From positions 282,001 through 346,000 of the forward strand of contig NZ_CP132910.1 of the NCBI RefSeq assembly GCF_030846775.1: 64,000 nt of DNA, written 5' to 3'. Shown here in pieces: positions 17,286-26,099 of this stretch (positions are counted from its first letter, which is position 1; the number at the start of each line of letters is the position of its first letter). Source of the DNA: Geothrix sp. 21YS21S-2 (GTDB lineage Bacteria; Acidobacteriota; Holophagae; Holophagales; Holophagaceae). A program made the position numbers and the translations under genes. The notes beneath the pieces are model-generated. The model worked only from the letters and a program-made list of their open reading frames with translations. It had not been told where the DNA came from and did no database searches.

Positions 17286-18556
17286 ACGCTGCGATACCCC
17301 TTCCAGGCGTCGGCCGCCAGCTGCCTGAACGTGACGTTCTCCTTCACCACGGAAAGGAGCTTCTTCAGCATCGGCGGCGGCACCTTGCCGTCCACGTTGA
17401 ACAGGAAGCCCAGGGCCTGGTTGGCCAGGGCGGGATACTCCCTGAAGATCCGGGAGATGCCGAAGATGCCGTGGAATTCCGCGTAGGCCCGCATGGTGGG
17501 CAGGAGCGCGAGCTCCTCCAGTTCCGCCATGTAGGCCGGGCCCGTGGGGGTCCCTTCCTTGAGGATGGCCCGGGCCGCGGCGAGGCCGCTGACGATGGCC
17601 AGGTCCATGCCCCGGATCACGAGGCCCGTGTTGATGCCGAACTGGGCCGCGTCGCCGATGACCAGCATCCCCTCGCGGTGGAGCCGCTTGGGGATGCCGT
17701 GGTAGCCGATCTCCGGCACCAGGTGCGCGCCGTACTCGACGCTGGTGCCGCCGTCGATGAGAGCGGCGATTCCGGGCTGTTCCTTGAAGTCCTGGAAGAT
17801 CTCCTGGATCTGGCGGCCGTTGGCGGCGGCCTGCTCCGGGTTGAAGACGATGCCCAGCGACAGGCTGCCCTTGTTGGTGTAGAGGAACCCGCCTCCGGAA
17901 ATGCCCTCGGTGCAGCCGATGGCCACCCGGGCCACGCCCTCCTCGTTCGAGACGCCGAACCGGGCGTTGATGACGGAGTCGGGGAGCTCGATGGTCTCCT
18001 TGACGCCCACGCCCACGGCGCGGGCCTCCACGTCCGGGAAGAGCCCGGCCTGCTGGGCCAGGAGGGAATTGACGCCGTCGGCGGCGACCACCACGCCCGC
18101 GCGCATCTCGTCCTCGCCGACGCGGATGCCCACGATGCGGCCGTTCTCCTCGATGAGGCCGTCCACGCGCATGCCGCTGGCGAACACGGCGCCGGCGCCT
18201 TCGGCCTCGGAGGCGAACCATTCGTCCAGGGACGCGCGCACCACGGAATGGGACTGGGGAACGCCCTCGCCCCAGGCGGGGTCGGCGGCGTCGAGGGTGG
18301 TGGCGCGCCGGCCCTCCACCAGCATCACCTGCTCGCGCACGATCCGGCGCTGCAGGGGCGCCCGCAGGTACATGCCGGGCTCCAGGAGCTCCAGGGCGTA
18401 GGTGTAGAGCCGCCCTCCGCTCACGTTCTTGGCGCCTGCGGAGTCGCCCCGCTCGAGGAGGAGGACGTTCTTCCCCTCCCGGGCCAGGGCGTAGGCGCAG
18501 GCCGAACCCGCGGGGCCGGCGCCCGCCACGATCACGTCAAAGGAGTCGTCGGACAT
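17282..18556 (-). CDS. fixC: FixC/YdiS-type flavoprotein oxidoreductase (ETF-quinone oxidoreductase family)
   Basis: A 424-residue FAD protein. The N-terminal dinucleotide-binding motif is VIVAGAGPAGSACAYALA with LLLERG after it, and the second FAD motif MLVIGDAAQFGINTGLVIRGMD is near residue 300. The family (FixC, and ETF-QO in mitochondria) receives electrons from ETF and delivers them to quinone together with FixX. The order EtfB-EtfA-FixC-FixX in one operon shows a complete FixABCX set. Start ATG 18556 lies three bases from the end of the ETF alpha gene. Confidence 0.92.
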   Translation of the reverse strand: MSDDSFDVIVAGAGPAGSACAYALAREGKNVLLLERGDSAGAKNVSGGRLYTYALELLEPGMYLRAPLQRRIVREQVMLVEGRRATTLDAADPAWGEGVPQSHSVVRASLDEWFASEAEGAGAVFASGMRVDGLIEENGRIVGIRVGEDEMRAGVVVAADGVNSLLAQQAGLFPDVEARAVGVGVKETIELPDSVINARFGVSNEEGVARVAIGCTEGISGGGFLYTNKGSLSLGIVFNPEQAAANGRQIQEIFQDFKEQPGIAALIDGGTSVEYGAHLVPEIGYHGIPKRLHREGMLVIGDAAQFGINTGLVIRGMDLAIVSGLAAARAILKEGTPTGPAYMAELEELALLPTMRAYAEFHGIFGISRIFREYPALANQALGFLFNVDGKVPPPMLKKLLSVVKENVTFRQLAADAWKGYRSV

Positions 18557-18559
18557 GGC

Positions 18560-19477
18560 TCAGGCCTTGAGGGCCGCTGTCAGCAGCGGCAGCACGGTGT
18601 AGAGGTCGCCCACGATGCCGTAGTCCGCGGCCTCGAAGATGGGCGCCCGCTCATCCTTGTTGATGGCGACGATGATCTTGGATTCCCGGCAGCCGACCAT
18701 GTGCTGCACCTGCCCCGAGAGGCCGGCGGCCACGTAGAGCTCGGGCTTCACGGTCTGGCCGCTGATGCCGATGTAGCGCTCCACGGGGAGCCAGTGCTCG
18801 TCCTCGGCGATGCCGCGGGTGCAGGCCAGCTCGGCCTTGAGCGCCCCGGCCAGGTCCACGGCCAGGTCCAGGTCGGCCCGGGCGCCGAAGCCCCGGCCCA
18901 CCGAGACCAGGCGCGTGGCGGCGCCGATGTCCACGCCCTCGCCGGCCACGGGGGTCGAGGAGAGCACTTCGACCCGGGCATCGGCGGCGACGTCGATCGT
19001 CTCCACCGCGGCCGCGGCCCCGGCTGGCGCCGGGGGCAGGAAGGTGCGCTGGGGGACGGTGGCGACGGCGGGAAGCGCCAGGGATTCCTCGCACACCGCC
19101 AGGCCCCCGTAGAGGATGCGGGTGGTCTCCAGCCGGCCGCCTTCGGCGCGCAGCGTCTTGGCGTCGGTGGTGAGCCCGGCCTTGAGGGCCGCGGCCACGT
19201 GCGCGGCGAGGTGCTTGCCGCGCAGGGTGCCGCCCACCAGGACGACGCCTGCCTGGGCCACCAGGGAGGCCACGGCCGGAGCCAGGGCCTCGGGGGTGCC
19301 GGCGCCCTTGAGGACGATGACGCGGTCGGCGCCGAGCCCGGCGAGCGCCTGCGCCTCGGCCGGAGACTGGGTGAGGGCCACGAGGGGCTGCCCCAGGGCC
19401 GCCTTCAGCTCCAGGCCGGGCGTCAGCAGCTGCCGCGCCAGCGCGGGATCTTCCGAGAAAACGAAAATTCCTGCCAT
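18560..19477 (-). CDS. fixB: electron transfer flavoprotein alpha subunit (FixB/EtfA/YdiR)
   Basis: A 305-residue ETF alpha subunit. The C-terminal FAD domain holds LVSVGRGFGARADLDLA, RGIAEDEHWLPVERYIGISGQTVKPELYVAAG and IIVAINKDERAPIFEAADYG, the usual signature. The N-terminal Rossmann-like domain spans about residues 1-170. With FixA it forms the flavoprotein heterodimer that takes electrons from acyl-CoA dehydrogenase or NADH. It starts ten bases after fixA ends. Confidence 0.92.
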   Translation of the reverse strand: MAGIFVFSEDPALARQLLTPGLELKAALGQPLVALTQSPAEAQALAGLGADRVIVLKGAGTPEALAPAVASLVAQAGVVLVGGTLRGKHLAAHVAAALKAGLTTDAKTLRAEGGRLETTRILYGGLAVCEESLALPAVATVPQRTFLPPAPAGAAAAVETIDVAADARVEVLSSTPVAGEGVDIGAATRLVSVGRGFGARADLDLAVDLAGALKAELACTRGIAEDEHWLPVERYIGISGQTVKPELYVAAGLSGQVQHMVGCRESKIIVAINKDERAPIFEAADYGIVGDLYTVLPLLTAALKA

Positions 19478-19487
19478 GGGGGGCTCC

Positions 19488-20264
19488 TTACAGGCCTTCG
19501 GCTTTGAGGCTGGCGACGAGCTGGGCGACGTTGGCCGCCGCGTCGCTCTCTTTGTAGACGATGTTCCGGCGGTTCATCAGGAAGCCCTTGGGGGTCCTGC
19601 GAACGGCCCGGGGCGCCAGGTCCTCGGGGGCGAGGCCGAGGCTGGACATGGGCAGCTCCTCGCTGGGCTTCTTCGAGGCTCCCAGCACCTGCTTGAGGGA
19701 GGGGATGCGCGGCTTGTTCATCTCGCCGAGCACGCTCACCACCGCGGGGCCGGCGACCCGGACCTCCTCGGTGCAGTCGGGGAGCTTGCGGGTGGCCGTG
19801 AGCACCCCGTCCGCCCAGGTCATCTTCTGGACGAAGGTGACGCAGGGCAGGCCGAGCAGGGCCGCGAGGCGGGCCGGAGTCTGCTGGAAGAACATGTCGG
19901 AGCTGCCCTCGCCGCAGAGGATCAGGTCGTAGGGCCCGGTCCTGCGGATGGCGGCGGCCAGGACGTTGGCGACCACGAAGGCGTCGGCGCCCTCCGCCGA
20001 GGCGTCCCCGATCCAGTTGAGCTTGTTGGGCCCGCGGGAGAGGACGTCCTTCACGGACAGCTTGAGGGCCTGGGTGCCGTAGGACAGGGCGTCCACGTTG
20101 CCCCCCTGGGCCTCCACCAGGAGGCTGGCGGCCTCGATGGCGTTGCGGTCGAAATCGCTGATCTTGCCCTTGGCGCGGGAGGTGTCGAGGCTGAGGTCGT
20201 CGGGCCGGACCTTGATGTCCTGCTCGTCGAGGACCCACTTGTAGCAGACGAGAATGTTCGGCAT
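19488..20264 (-). CDS. fixA: electron transfer flavoprotein beta subunit (FixA/EtfB/YdiQ)
   Basis: A 258-residue ETF beta subunit. It shows the conserved N-terminus ILVCYKWVLDEQDIKV, the DRNAIEAASLLVEA stretch and VLGEMNKPRIPSLKQVLGASKKP near residue 175. In bifurcating FixA/EtfB proteins the beta subunit binds the extra FAD that splits electrons from NADH; the residues needed could not be judged by eye. It starts ten bases after the acyl-CoA dehydrogenase gene. Confidence 0.92.
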   Translation of the reverse strand: MPNILVCYKWVLDEQDIKVRPDDLSLDTSRAKGKISDFDRNAIEAASLLVEAQGGNVDALSYGTQALKLSVKDVLSRGPNKLNWIGDASAEGADAFVVANVLAAAIRRTGPYDLILCGEGSSDMFFQQTPARLAALLGLPCVTFVQKMTWADGVLTATRKLPDCTEEVRVAGPAVVSVLGEMNKPRIPSLKQVLGASKKPSEELPMSSLGLAPEDLAPRAVRRTPKGFLMNRRNIVYKESDAAANVAQLVASLKAEGL

Positions 20265-20274
20265 GGCGTTGTCC

Positions 20275-21411
20275 TCAGGCCAGCAGGGCTGCGGCGATGG
20301 TCCCGTCGGGGAACTGGGCGGGGGCTTCCAGCAGGGTGGTGCCGGCGATGTCGCGGAAGAGGCGGGGCAGGGGCATGAACTCGGAGTACCCGAAGCCGCC
20401 TTCCACCTGGACGGTGTCGATCAGGAACCTGTTGCCGAAGCGCGCCAGGAAGGCCTTGACCATGGCGGCCTCGACCAGGAAGGGCTCGCCGGACTCGATG
20501 AGCCCGGCGGCGACCCGCAGGCCCAGGCGGGCCAGGTGGCAATCGGTGGCGGTCTCGGCCAGGAGGGTCTGGATGGCCTGGAGGGCCGCGATGGGCCGGC
20601 CGAACTGGACGCGGGTCTTGGCGTAGGCGGCGGCGTGCTCGACGGCGGCCTGGCCGATGCCCACGGTCTGGGCGGCCTCGGCCACGGAGGCCACGGCCAG
20701 CGTCTCTTCGACCAGGGCCTTGCCGTCGCTGAGCTTGCCCAGCAGGTCGGCGTCCTGGAGGATGACGTTGTCGAAGATCAGGTCGGCCACGGGGCAGCCC
20801 TTCAGGCCCATGGTCTCGGCCGGGACGCCCACGGCCAGGCCGGAGACGCCGGCGGGGACGATGAAGGCGGCCAGGCCCTTGGCTCCCGCGGCGGGATCGA
20901 CGCAGGCCACGACCACGTGGACCTTGGCCACGCCCGCGTTGCGCACGAAGGCCTTGGTGCCCTTGAGCACCCATCCCTCGGGCTGGCGCGTGGCCATGAG
21001 GGCGTCGGGGCCCACGCCGGGGGTGGGGCCGTGCTCGTAGACGGCGAAGGCGCCCAGGGTCTCGCCCGAGGCCAGGGCGGGGAGGTAGGCGCGCTTCTGC
21101 GCGGCGTCGCCCCAGCGGTTGATGGCGTAGGCGGCCACCGCGTGGTTCACGAGGATGGAGGCCGTGGCCGCGCTGGTGCGCGACAGGGTCTCCACCACCT
21201 CCACGAAGCTCACGAAGCCGGCTTCGGCGCCGCCGTGCTCCCCCGGGAGGAAGAGGCCCAGGAAGTCATGGGCGGCCAGCTGCTTCACCGCGTCCGCGGG
21301 GAAGGCGCCGGTGTGGTCCATGTCGACGACGATGGGCTCGAGGTACTCCTTGGCGAACTCGCGGGCGCTCTGCCCGATCAGCTGCTGTTCTTCGGTCAGT
21401 TGGATGCTCAT
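20275..21411 (-). CDS. acyl-CoA dehydrogenase (second of pair)
   Basis: A 378-residue flavoprotein of the acyl-CoA dehydrogenase family, introducing or removing an alpha-beta double bond in acyl-CoA with FAD. The N-terminal helical domain, the middle beta domain and the C-terminal helical domain with EGGFGYSEFMPLPRLFRDI are recognisable. The region where the usual base motif YEGTNQIQ occurs reads differently here (DIAGTTLLEAP), so the catalytic Glu may be displaced or the substrate unusual. Start ATG 21411 shares one base with the stop of the upstream dehydrogenase (TGATG). Two dehydrogenases next to FixABCX suggest a heteromeric complex or different chain lengths. Confidence 0.88.
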   Translation of the reverse strand: MSIQLTEEQQLIGQSAREFAKEYLEPIVVDMDHTGAFPADAVKQLAAHDFLGLFLPGEHGGAEAGFVSFVEVVETLSRTSAATASILVNHAVAAYAINRWGDAAQKRAYLPALASGETLGAFAVYEHGPTPGVGPDALMATRQPEGWVLKGTKAFVRNAGVAKVHVVVACVDPAAGAKGLAAFIVPAGVSGLAVGVPAETMGLKGCPVADLIFDNVILQDADLLGKLSDGKALVEETLAVASVAEAAQTVGIGQAAVEHAAAYAKTRVQFGRPIAALQAIQTLLAETATDCHLARLGLRVAAGLIESGEPFLVEAAMVKAFLARFGNRFLIDTVQVEGGFGYSEFMPLPRLFRDIAGTTLLEAPAQFPDGTIAAALLA

Positions 21412-22568
21412 CAGTTGCCACCTTTCTGGGCCGCGGCGGGTTTGGGGGGCGTCAGGACGGCGCGGGAGATCACGAGGCGCTGGATCTGGTTCGTCCCTTC
21501 GTAGATCTGCATGATCTTGGCGTCGCGCATGAGCTTGGCGATCCCGGAGGTGTAGCCGTAGGCGCCCATGAGCTGCACTGCCTGGGCCGAGATGCGCATG
21601 GCCTTGTCCGCGCAGGAGGTCTTGGTCATGGCGGACTCCACGGAGAAGGGAAGGCCGGCGTCGCGCAGGTTCATGGTGTGGTGAAGCAGCTCGCGGGCTT
21701 CCTCGATCTCGATGCGCATGTCGGCCAGCTTGAACTGCAGGGTCTGGCCGGGCTGGACCTTGGGGTCGGGGAACTTCGCCTGCAGGTGCTTGACGCACTC
21801 GTCCAGGGTGCGCTGGGCGATGCCCAGGGCCAGGGCGGCGATGGCGGGACGGGCCAGGTCCAGGGTCTTCATGGCCACCTTCATGCCTTCGCCTTCCGCG
21901 CCCAGGAGGTTGGCGGCGGGGATGCGCACGTCCTTGAAGAGGAGCTCGACCGTGTTGGAGGAGCGGATGCCCAGCTTGTGGTCCACGGTGCCGATGGTGA
22001 AGCCCGGCAGGCCCTTCTCCACGATGAAGGCGGAGAGGCCCTTCATGCCCTTGGCGGGGTCGGTGAGGGCGTAGATCACGAACACGGTGGCGTAGCCGCC
22101 GTTGGTGATCCAGCACTTGCTGCCGTTGAGGACGTAGCTGTCGCCGTCCTTGATGGCGGTGGTCTTGCCGTTGCCGGCGTCGGAGCCGGCATTGGGCTCG
22201 GTGAGGCCGAAGGAGCCGATCTCGCCGCGCACCATGGGGTCGAAGAACCGCTTCTTCTGCTCCTCGTTGCCGGCCACCAGGACCGAGTCCATGGCCAGGA
22301 CGCTGGCGGCGAGCGTGGTGCCCATGCCAGCGCAGCCGTAGCCCCAGGCTTCCAGGATCAGGGCCTGGGTATGGGCGTCGTAGTCCAGGCCGCCGAACGC
22401 CTTCGGCACGGCCATGGCGAAGATCTTGCTGTCGCGGGCCGACTCCAGGAGGTACGGGTGGAACTCGCCGGTCTTGTCGTACCTGGCGGCGTTGGGGATG
22501 ATCTCCCTGGCGACGAAGGCTTTCGTCTCCTCGAGGATCTGGCGTTTCTCAGGGGTGAGGATGCTCAT
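21411..22568 (-). CDS. acyl-CoA dehydrogenase (first of pair)
   Basis: A 385-residue acyl-CoA dehydrogenase. Visible signatures include FGLTEPNAGSDAGN (FAD/substrate loop, about residue 130), WITNGGYATVFVIYA and, at the C-terminus, LMGAYGYTSG...MQIYEGTNQIQRL, where the Glu is the likely catalytic base. It transfers electrons to the ETF encoded downstream in the same operon. E. coli YdiO is the positional counterpart. ATG 22568 has AAGGTGG upstream. Confidence 0.92.
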   Translation of the reverse strand: MSILTPEKRQILEETKAFVAREIIPNAARYDKTGEFHPYLLESARDSKIFAMAVPKAFGGLDYDAHTQALILEAWGYGCAGMGTTLAASVLAMDSVLVAGNEEQKKRFFDPMVRGEIGSFGLTEPNAGSDAGNGKTTAIKDGDSYVLNGSKCWITNGGYATVFVIYALTDPAKGMKGLSAFIVEKGLPGFTIGTVDHKLGIRSSNTVELLFKDVRIPAANLLGAEGEGMKVAMKTLDLARPAIAALALGIAQRTLDECVKHLQAKFPDPKVQPGQTLQFKLADMRIEIEEARELLHHTMNLRDAGLPFSVESAMTKTSCADKAMRISAQAVQLMGAYGYTSGIAKLMRDAKIMQIYEGTNQIQRLVISRAVLTPPKPAAAQKGGN

Positions 22569-22586
22569 TCTGGATCCACCTTTCCT

Positions 22587-24167
22587 TTATGCGAAGGCCG
22601 GTTCCGGCCGGGTTTCGAGGTGCGCGCGCAGTCCGCCCCACGTTGCGTGGAAGAGCTCGGCTGGCATCAGCTTGAGATTGGGTGATACGTCGGGAGTAAA
22701 GTCCATCTGGCCGAGGATGTCCCGCTCCAGGTCCGCGCCCGGGGCGATCTCCGTGAGGGTGAGCACGCCGCCCACCAGTTCGAAGACGGCGCGCTCGGAG
22801 ACGTAGAGCACGGACTGGCCCGTCGAGGCCGCGTAGGCGCCGCTGAAGGTCACCTGCTCCACGTCCCTCACGAACTTCCGGCTGCGGCCCTCCCGGTGGA
22901 TCACGAGGCGGCCCGCGTCGACGCCCACCTCCAGGCCCCCGGCGGTGAAGCTGCTGCAGAAGACCACCTTCCGGGTCGCCTGGGAGATGTTGATGAACCC
23001 GCCGCAGCCCACGCAGCGCCCGCTGAACTTGCTGACGTTCACGTTGCCGTGGCGGTCCACTTCGCCTGCGCCCAGGAAGGCCTGGTCCAGGCCGCCGCCG
23101 TCGTACCAGTCGAACATCGCCTGGTGCTCGATGAAGACGTCGGCGTTGAAGGACATGGCGAAGTTCCGGCCGCCGGCGGGAACCCCGCCGATGGCGCCGA
23201 GTTCCGTGGTGAGGGTGAGCAGGTCGGAGGCGCCCTCCTGGGCGGCGACGATGGCCACGCCGTCGGGAACGCCGATGCCCAGGTTGACGACGGAGCCGGG
23301 AGTCAGCTCCATGGCCGCGCGGCGGGCGATGACGAGACGCTCGTCCGGGGGCAGCTCGGGGATGGCGTCCAGGGGGATCCGCAGGTCGCCGGAGAAGGCG
23401 GGGTTCCTGTAGGTGCCCGCGGACTGCCAGTGGTGCTCGGGTTGGGCCACCACGAGGTGGTCCACCAGCACCCCCGGCACGCGCACGCTCTTGGGGTGCA
23501 GGGTGCCACGGGGCACCACGCGCTCCACCTGGGCGATCACGATGCCGCCGCTGTTGCGGGCGGCCTGGGCCAGGGGCAGGGCCTCCATGAGGACGCCCTC
23601 GTCCTCCATGGTGAGGTTGCCGTCCTCGTCGGCGGTGGACGCGCGGATGATCGCCACGTCCACGGGGATGGAGGGGTAGAGCAGCCACTCCTCCCCCTCG
23701 AACCGGATGACCTTCACTCGGTCCCGGGTGGTGGCCTTGTTCATCTTCCCGCCCTCCAGGCGGGGATCCACGAACGTGCCCAGGCCGATCTTCGACACGA
23801 CCCCCGGGTGGTGGGCGGCGACCTCCCGCCACAGCTGGCAGAGCACGCCCTGGGGCAGGCAGTGGCCCTCCATCTCGCCGTCGATGATCATGCGGGCCAT
23901 GTCCGGGGAGAGGCCCGTGTGGCCCCCGATCCAGCGCCCGATGAGGCCCTTGTGGGCGAAGTGGTTCGTGCCCTTGTCCTTCCAGTTCCCGATGCCCGTC
24001 GAGTGGACCAGGGTGAGGTCCGCGGGGTGGCCGGAGGCCAGGAAGCTCGCCTCGATGCCCAGGGCCACCGCTTCGGGCCACCCCGACAGGGTGATCGCGC
24101 TGGCGCCCAGGGTCGCGCCATCGCGGATGAGCGCCGCCACTTGATCTGCCTGGATGACCTTGGTCAT
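22587..24167 (-). CDS. acyl-CoA:carboxylate CoA-transferase (YdiF/propionate CoA-transferase-like)
   Basis: A 526-residue fused alpha-beta class I CoA-transferase. The N-terminal half starts MTKVIQADQVAALI and contains GIGNWKDKGTNHFA; the C-terminal half has NLGIGVPDGVA and LTTELGAIGG, where Glu is the expected nucleophile forming the glutamyl-CoA thioester. Family members (YdiF, Pct, acetate/acetoacetate transferases) exchange CoA between short-chain acids. ATG 24167 fits the family start; an upstream in-frame extension to 24350 is not conserved. It is the first gene of the operon and would activate the acid that the dehydrogenases and FixABCX process. Confidence 0.9.
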   Translation of the reverse strand: MTKVIQADQVAALIRDGATLGASAITLSGWPEAVALGIEASFLASGHPADLTLVHSTGIGNWKDKGTNHFAHKGLIGRWIGGHTGLSPDMARMIIDGEMEGHCLPQGVLCQLWREVAAHHPGVVSKIGLGTFVDPRLEGGKMNKATTRDRVKVIRFEGEEWLLYPSIPVDVAIIRASTADEDGNLTMEDEGVLMEALPLAQAARNSGGIVIAQVERVVPRGTLHPKSVRVPGVLVDHLVVAQPEHHWQSAGTYRNPAFSGDLRIPLDAIPELPPDERLVIARRAAMELTPGSVVNLGIGVPDGVAIVAAQEGASDLLTLTTELGAIGGVPAGGRNFAMSFNADVFIEHQAMFDWYDGGGLDQAFLGAGEVDRHGNVNVSKFSGRCVGCGGFINISQATRKVVFCSSFTAGGLEVGVDAGRLVIHREGRSRKFVRDVEQVTFSGAYAASTGQSVLYVSERAVFELVGGVLTLTEIAPGADLERDILGQMDFTPDVSPNLKLMPAELFHATWGGLRAHLETRPEPAFA

Positions 24168-24365
24168 GGGATGGGTTCCTCGGGTCGGGTTTCGGGACAG
24201 GCCCCCGGCGGGCCCTTCACCGCCGGGAATCCCGGTCGCCGTAGGCCCTGAAGGGTGGGGCGGTGAGAAGCGGAGAAGTGAATCGGTTCTCACGGACTGC
24301 ATGTTGAAGTTATATCCTGACCAATAGGTCCTCAAATACTTTGTTTCCATGAAACCAGACGCAAA

Positions 24366-24388
24366 ACGTCTAAGACGTGCAACGTCTT
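24366..24388. promoter_or_regulatory. nested inverted repeats, probable operator between CoA-transferase and flavin reductase genes
   Basis: Three alternating half-sites build two perfect palindromes: ACGTCT-A-AGACGT (24366-24378) and AAGACGT-GCA-ACGTCTT (24372-24388). They sit in the 276-bp divergent intergenic region 24168-24443, in the only AT-rich part, about 200 bp from the CoA-transferase start and 56 bp from the reductase start. The symmetry suggests a dimeric repressor or activator site. The cognate regulator is unknown. Confidence 0.5.
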
Positions 24389-24443
24389 ATTTCAGTGCCG
24401 GGAGAACCACCCCGACCAGGGAAAGATCGGGCAGAATCCTTCC

Positions 24444-24956
24444 ATGAACCTGCTGGCCGTTTCCGGAAGTCTCCGGGACCAATCGAGCAACACGCGCCTG
24501 CTGCGGGCCCTGGCCCTCCTGGCGCCGCCGGGCGTATCGCTGGCCTTCGGCCCGCCCCTGGACGGGCTCCCCTACTTCAACCCGGACGTGGAGGAGGCCG
24601 GCCTCCCCCCCGCCGTCCAGGCCTGGCGCGACCGTGTCGGCGCATGCGACGCGGTCGTCATCTGCAGCCCCGAATATGCCCACGGCGTCTCGGGGATGAT
24701 GAAGAACGCCCTGGACTGGCTCGTGGGCGGGATCGAACTGACCGGCAAGCCCGTGGCCGCGGTGAACGCCCGCCCCGAGGCCACCCTGGCCCACGCCGCC
24801 CTGGCGGAGACCCTGCGGATCATGGGCGCCAACGTGATCCAGGCCGCGGTTCCCCTGACGGGCCGGAACCTGGACGCCGAGGGCATCGCCGCGGACCCCC
24901 AGCTTGCGGCGGCGCTGCGCCGAATCCTGTCCTCCCTGGCGGAGGCGCTGCGGTAG
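24444..24956 (+). CDS. NAD(P)H-dependent FMN reductase
   Basis: A 170-residue flavodoxin-like reductase. The FMN phosphate loop GSLRDQSSNTRLL is at residues 8-20, and the second family motif SPEYAHGVSGMMKNALDWLVGG is near residue 75. Such enzymes reduce FMN or quinones, chromate or arsenicals; substrate not predictable. It is divergent from the acyl-CoA operon across a region with strong palindromes. The next gene follows after 26 bp. Confidence 0.88.
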   Translation: MNLLAVSGSLRDQSSNTRLLRALALLAPPGVSLAFGPPLDGLPYFNPDVEEAGLPPAVQAWRDRVGACDAVVICSPEYAHGVSGMMKNALDWLVGGIELTGKPVAAVNARPEATLAHAALAETLRIMGANVIQAAVPLTGRNLDAEGIAADPQLAAALRRILSSLAEALR

Positions 24957-24982
24957 ACTCCTTCTCCAACCCGAGGCCACCC

Positions 24983-25315
24983 ATGGGCACCCTGTCGATC
25001 CAGAACGCCACGCGGAAACTTGCGAAATCGGTCGACTGGATCCGCAGGGACGGCCAGGAGTGGTCCTTCGTGGGCCTTTCCCTCGAATTCGAGGAGGCCG
25101 CGGTGCAGCGCCAGGTGGACGGGTTCTTCACGGACGAGAAGCTGTACCTGGTCTTCGGCGGGCGCGACTATGCCGAGGTGCCCCGGGCGCAGGCCGCGCA
25201 CCTGGTGAAGGAGCTGCTGATGGTGCGGGAGGTCTCCCTCTGGGATACGGGCCTCCGGCGCACCCTTCAGTTCAACCGCATGGGCCTGTGCAAGGCGGGA
25301 ACCGTCCGGTCATAG
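24983..25315 (+). CDS. hypothetical protein
   Basis: A 110-residue protein that I do not recognise. It is soluble by appearance, with alternating beta-like segments (EWSFVGLSLEFEEAAV; KLYLVFGGRDYAEV) and a single Cys near the end. ATG 24983 follows the flavin reductase by 26 bp without a strong ribosome site. Its 3' end overlaps the convergent TonB-like gene by six bases. Codon use matches its neighbours, so it is likely a real gene. Confidence 0.6.
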   Translation: MGTLSIQNATRKLAKSVDWIRRDGQEWSFVGLSLEFEEAAVQRQVDGFFTDEKLYLVFGGRDYAEVPRAQAAHLVKELLMVREVSLWDTGLRRTLQFNRMGLCKAGTVRS

Positions 25316-25939
25316 GGTCCGGGATTCCGGTTCCGGATGGAGCCTGAATTCGTAATGGACGAGGAACGTGGCAGGCACGGGCCTGCCCGCGCGGGTGGCG
25401 GGGGCGAAGCGGCATTCCGTGGCGGCCTCGAGGGCGGCCTTCTCCAGGATCCGGTTGGCCCCGGACGTGGTAAGCACGGTGGGGACGCCTTCCGGGCCCA
25501 CCGTCAGCGTCACGTCCACGGGGCCCTGCAGTCCGGCCTTCCTGGCGAGGGCCGGGTAGTCGGGCTTGGGCAGCAGCAGGGCCTGGAGGGGCGTGGCCTT
25601 CGGGACCGCCTTGGCCGCGGGTTCGGGCGGCGGGGTGGCGACCCCTTCGATCCGCATGGGGCCGGCGCCGGCCCGCGGCCCGGGGGGCACCGCCCTGAAG
25701 GTGGGAACGGGTTCCATGGCCGCAGGCGTCCCGGTGGGAGCCACGGCGTCCGGGCGATCGTCATGGGGGATGGCCTGCCTCACCGGCAGCATCCCCAGGA
25801 TGCCCACGCCGATGCCTCCGAGGAAGCCGCAGAACACGGCGGTCGTGAGGCTCCAGGCATGGGGCTGCCTGGAATCCGGCGTCGGGGAAGGGTTGCCTGC
25901 CTTGGATCGGTCGGGGGTCTCGCTGGGAAGGTTCGTCAT
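25310..25939 (-). CDS. TonB-family energy transducer-like protein
   Basis: A 209-residue protein. A cytoplasmic N-tail precedes a membrane helix (TTAVFCGFLGGIGVGILGMLP, about residues 32-52) and a Pro-rich periplasmic linker. The C-terminal TonB_C domain reads PDYPALARKAGLQGPVDVTLTVGPEG...LEKAALEAATECRFAPATRAGRPV. TonB proteins couple the proton motive force to outer-membrane receptors, which implies a Gram-negative envelope; no ExbB/ExbD is nearby. ATG 25939 has GGAGG five bases upstream. Many such proteins have roles other than TonB energy transfer. Confidence 0.88.
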   Translation of the reverse strand: MTNLPSETPDRSKAGNPSPTPDSRQPHAWSLTTAVFCGFLGGIGVGILGMLPVRQAIPHDDRPDAVAPTGTPAAMEPVPTFRAVPPGPRAGAGPMRIEGVATPPPEPAAKAVPKATPLQALLLPKPDYPALARKAGLQGPVDVTLTVGPEGVPTVLTTSGANRILEKAALEAATECRFAPATRAGRPVPATFLVHYEFRLHPEPESRTL

Positions 25940-26099
25940 GGCGACCTCCAGGAATGGAGGGAACAGGTGCGCGTCCACCTTGGGAATGCCGGCCCCGGTT
26001 CCCTGGGGTTTGAGACACGACGAACGATAGCCCGCCCGGGGCCGCTGGCAAGGCCGCGGGGCGGAAATTAACCTTGCGATGACAAACCCGGCGGCGCCT

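Noticed and set aside
26030-26075. intrinsic terminator after the phosphofructokinase gene
   Set aside because: The GC-rich arms pair only imperfectly and no T-tract follows, so it was not listed as a separate feature.
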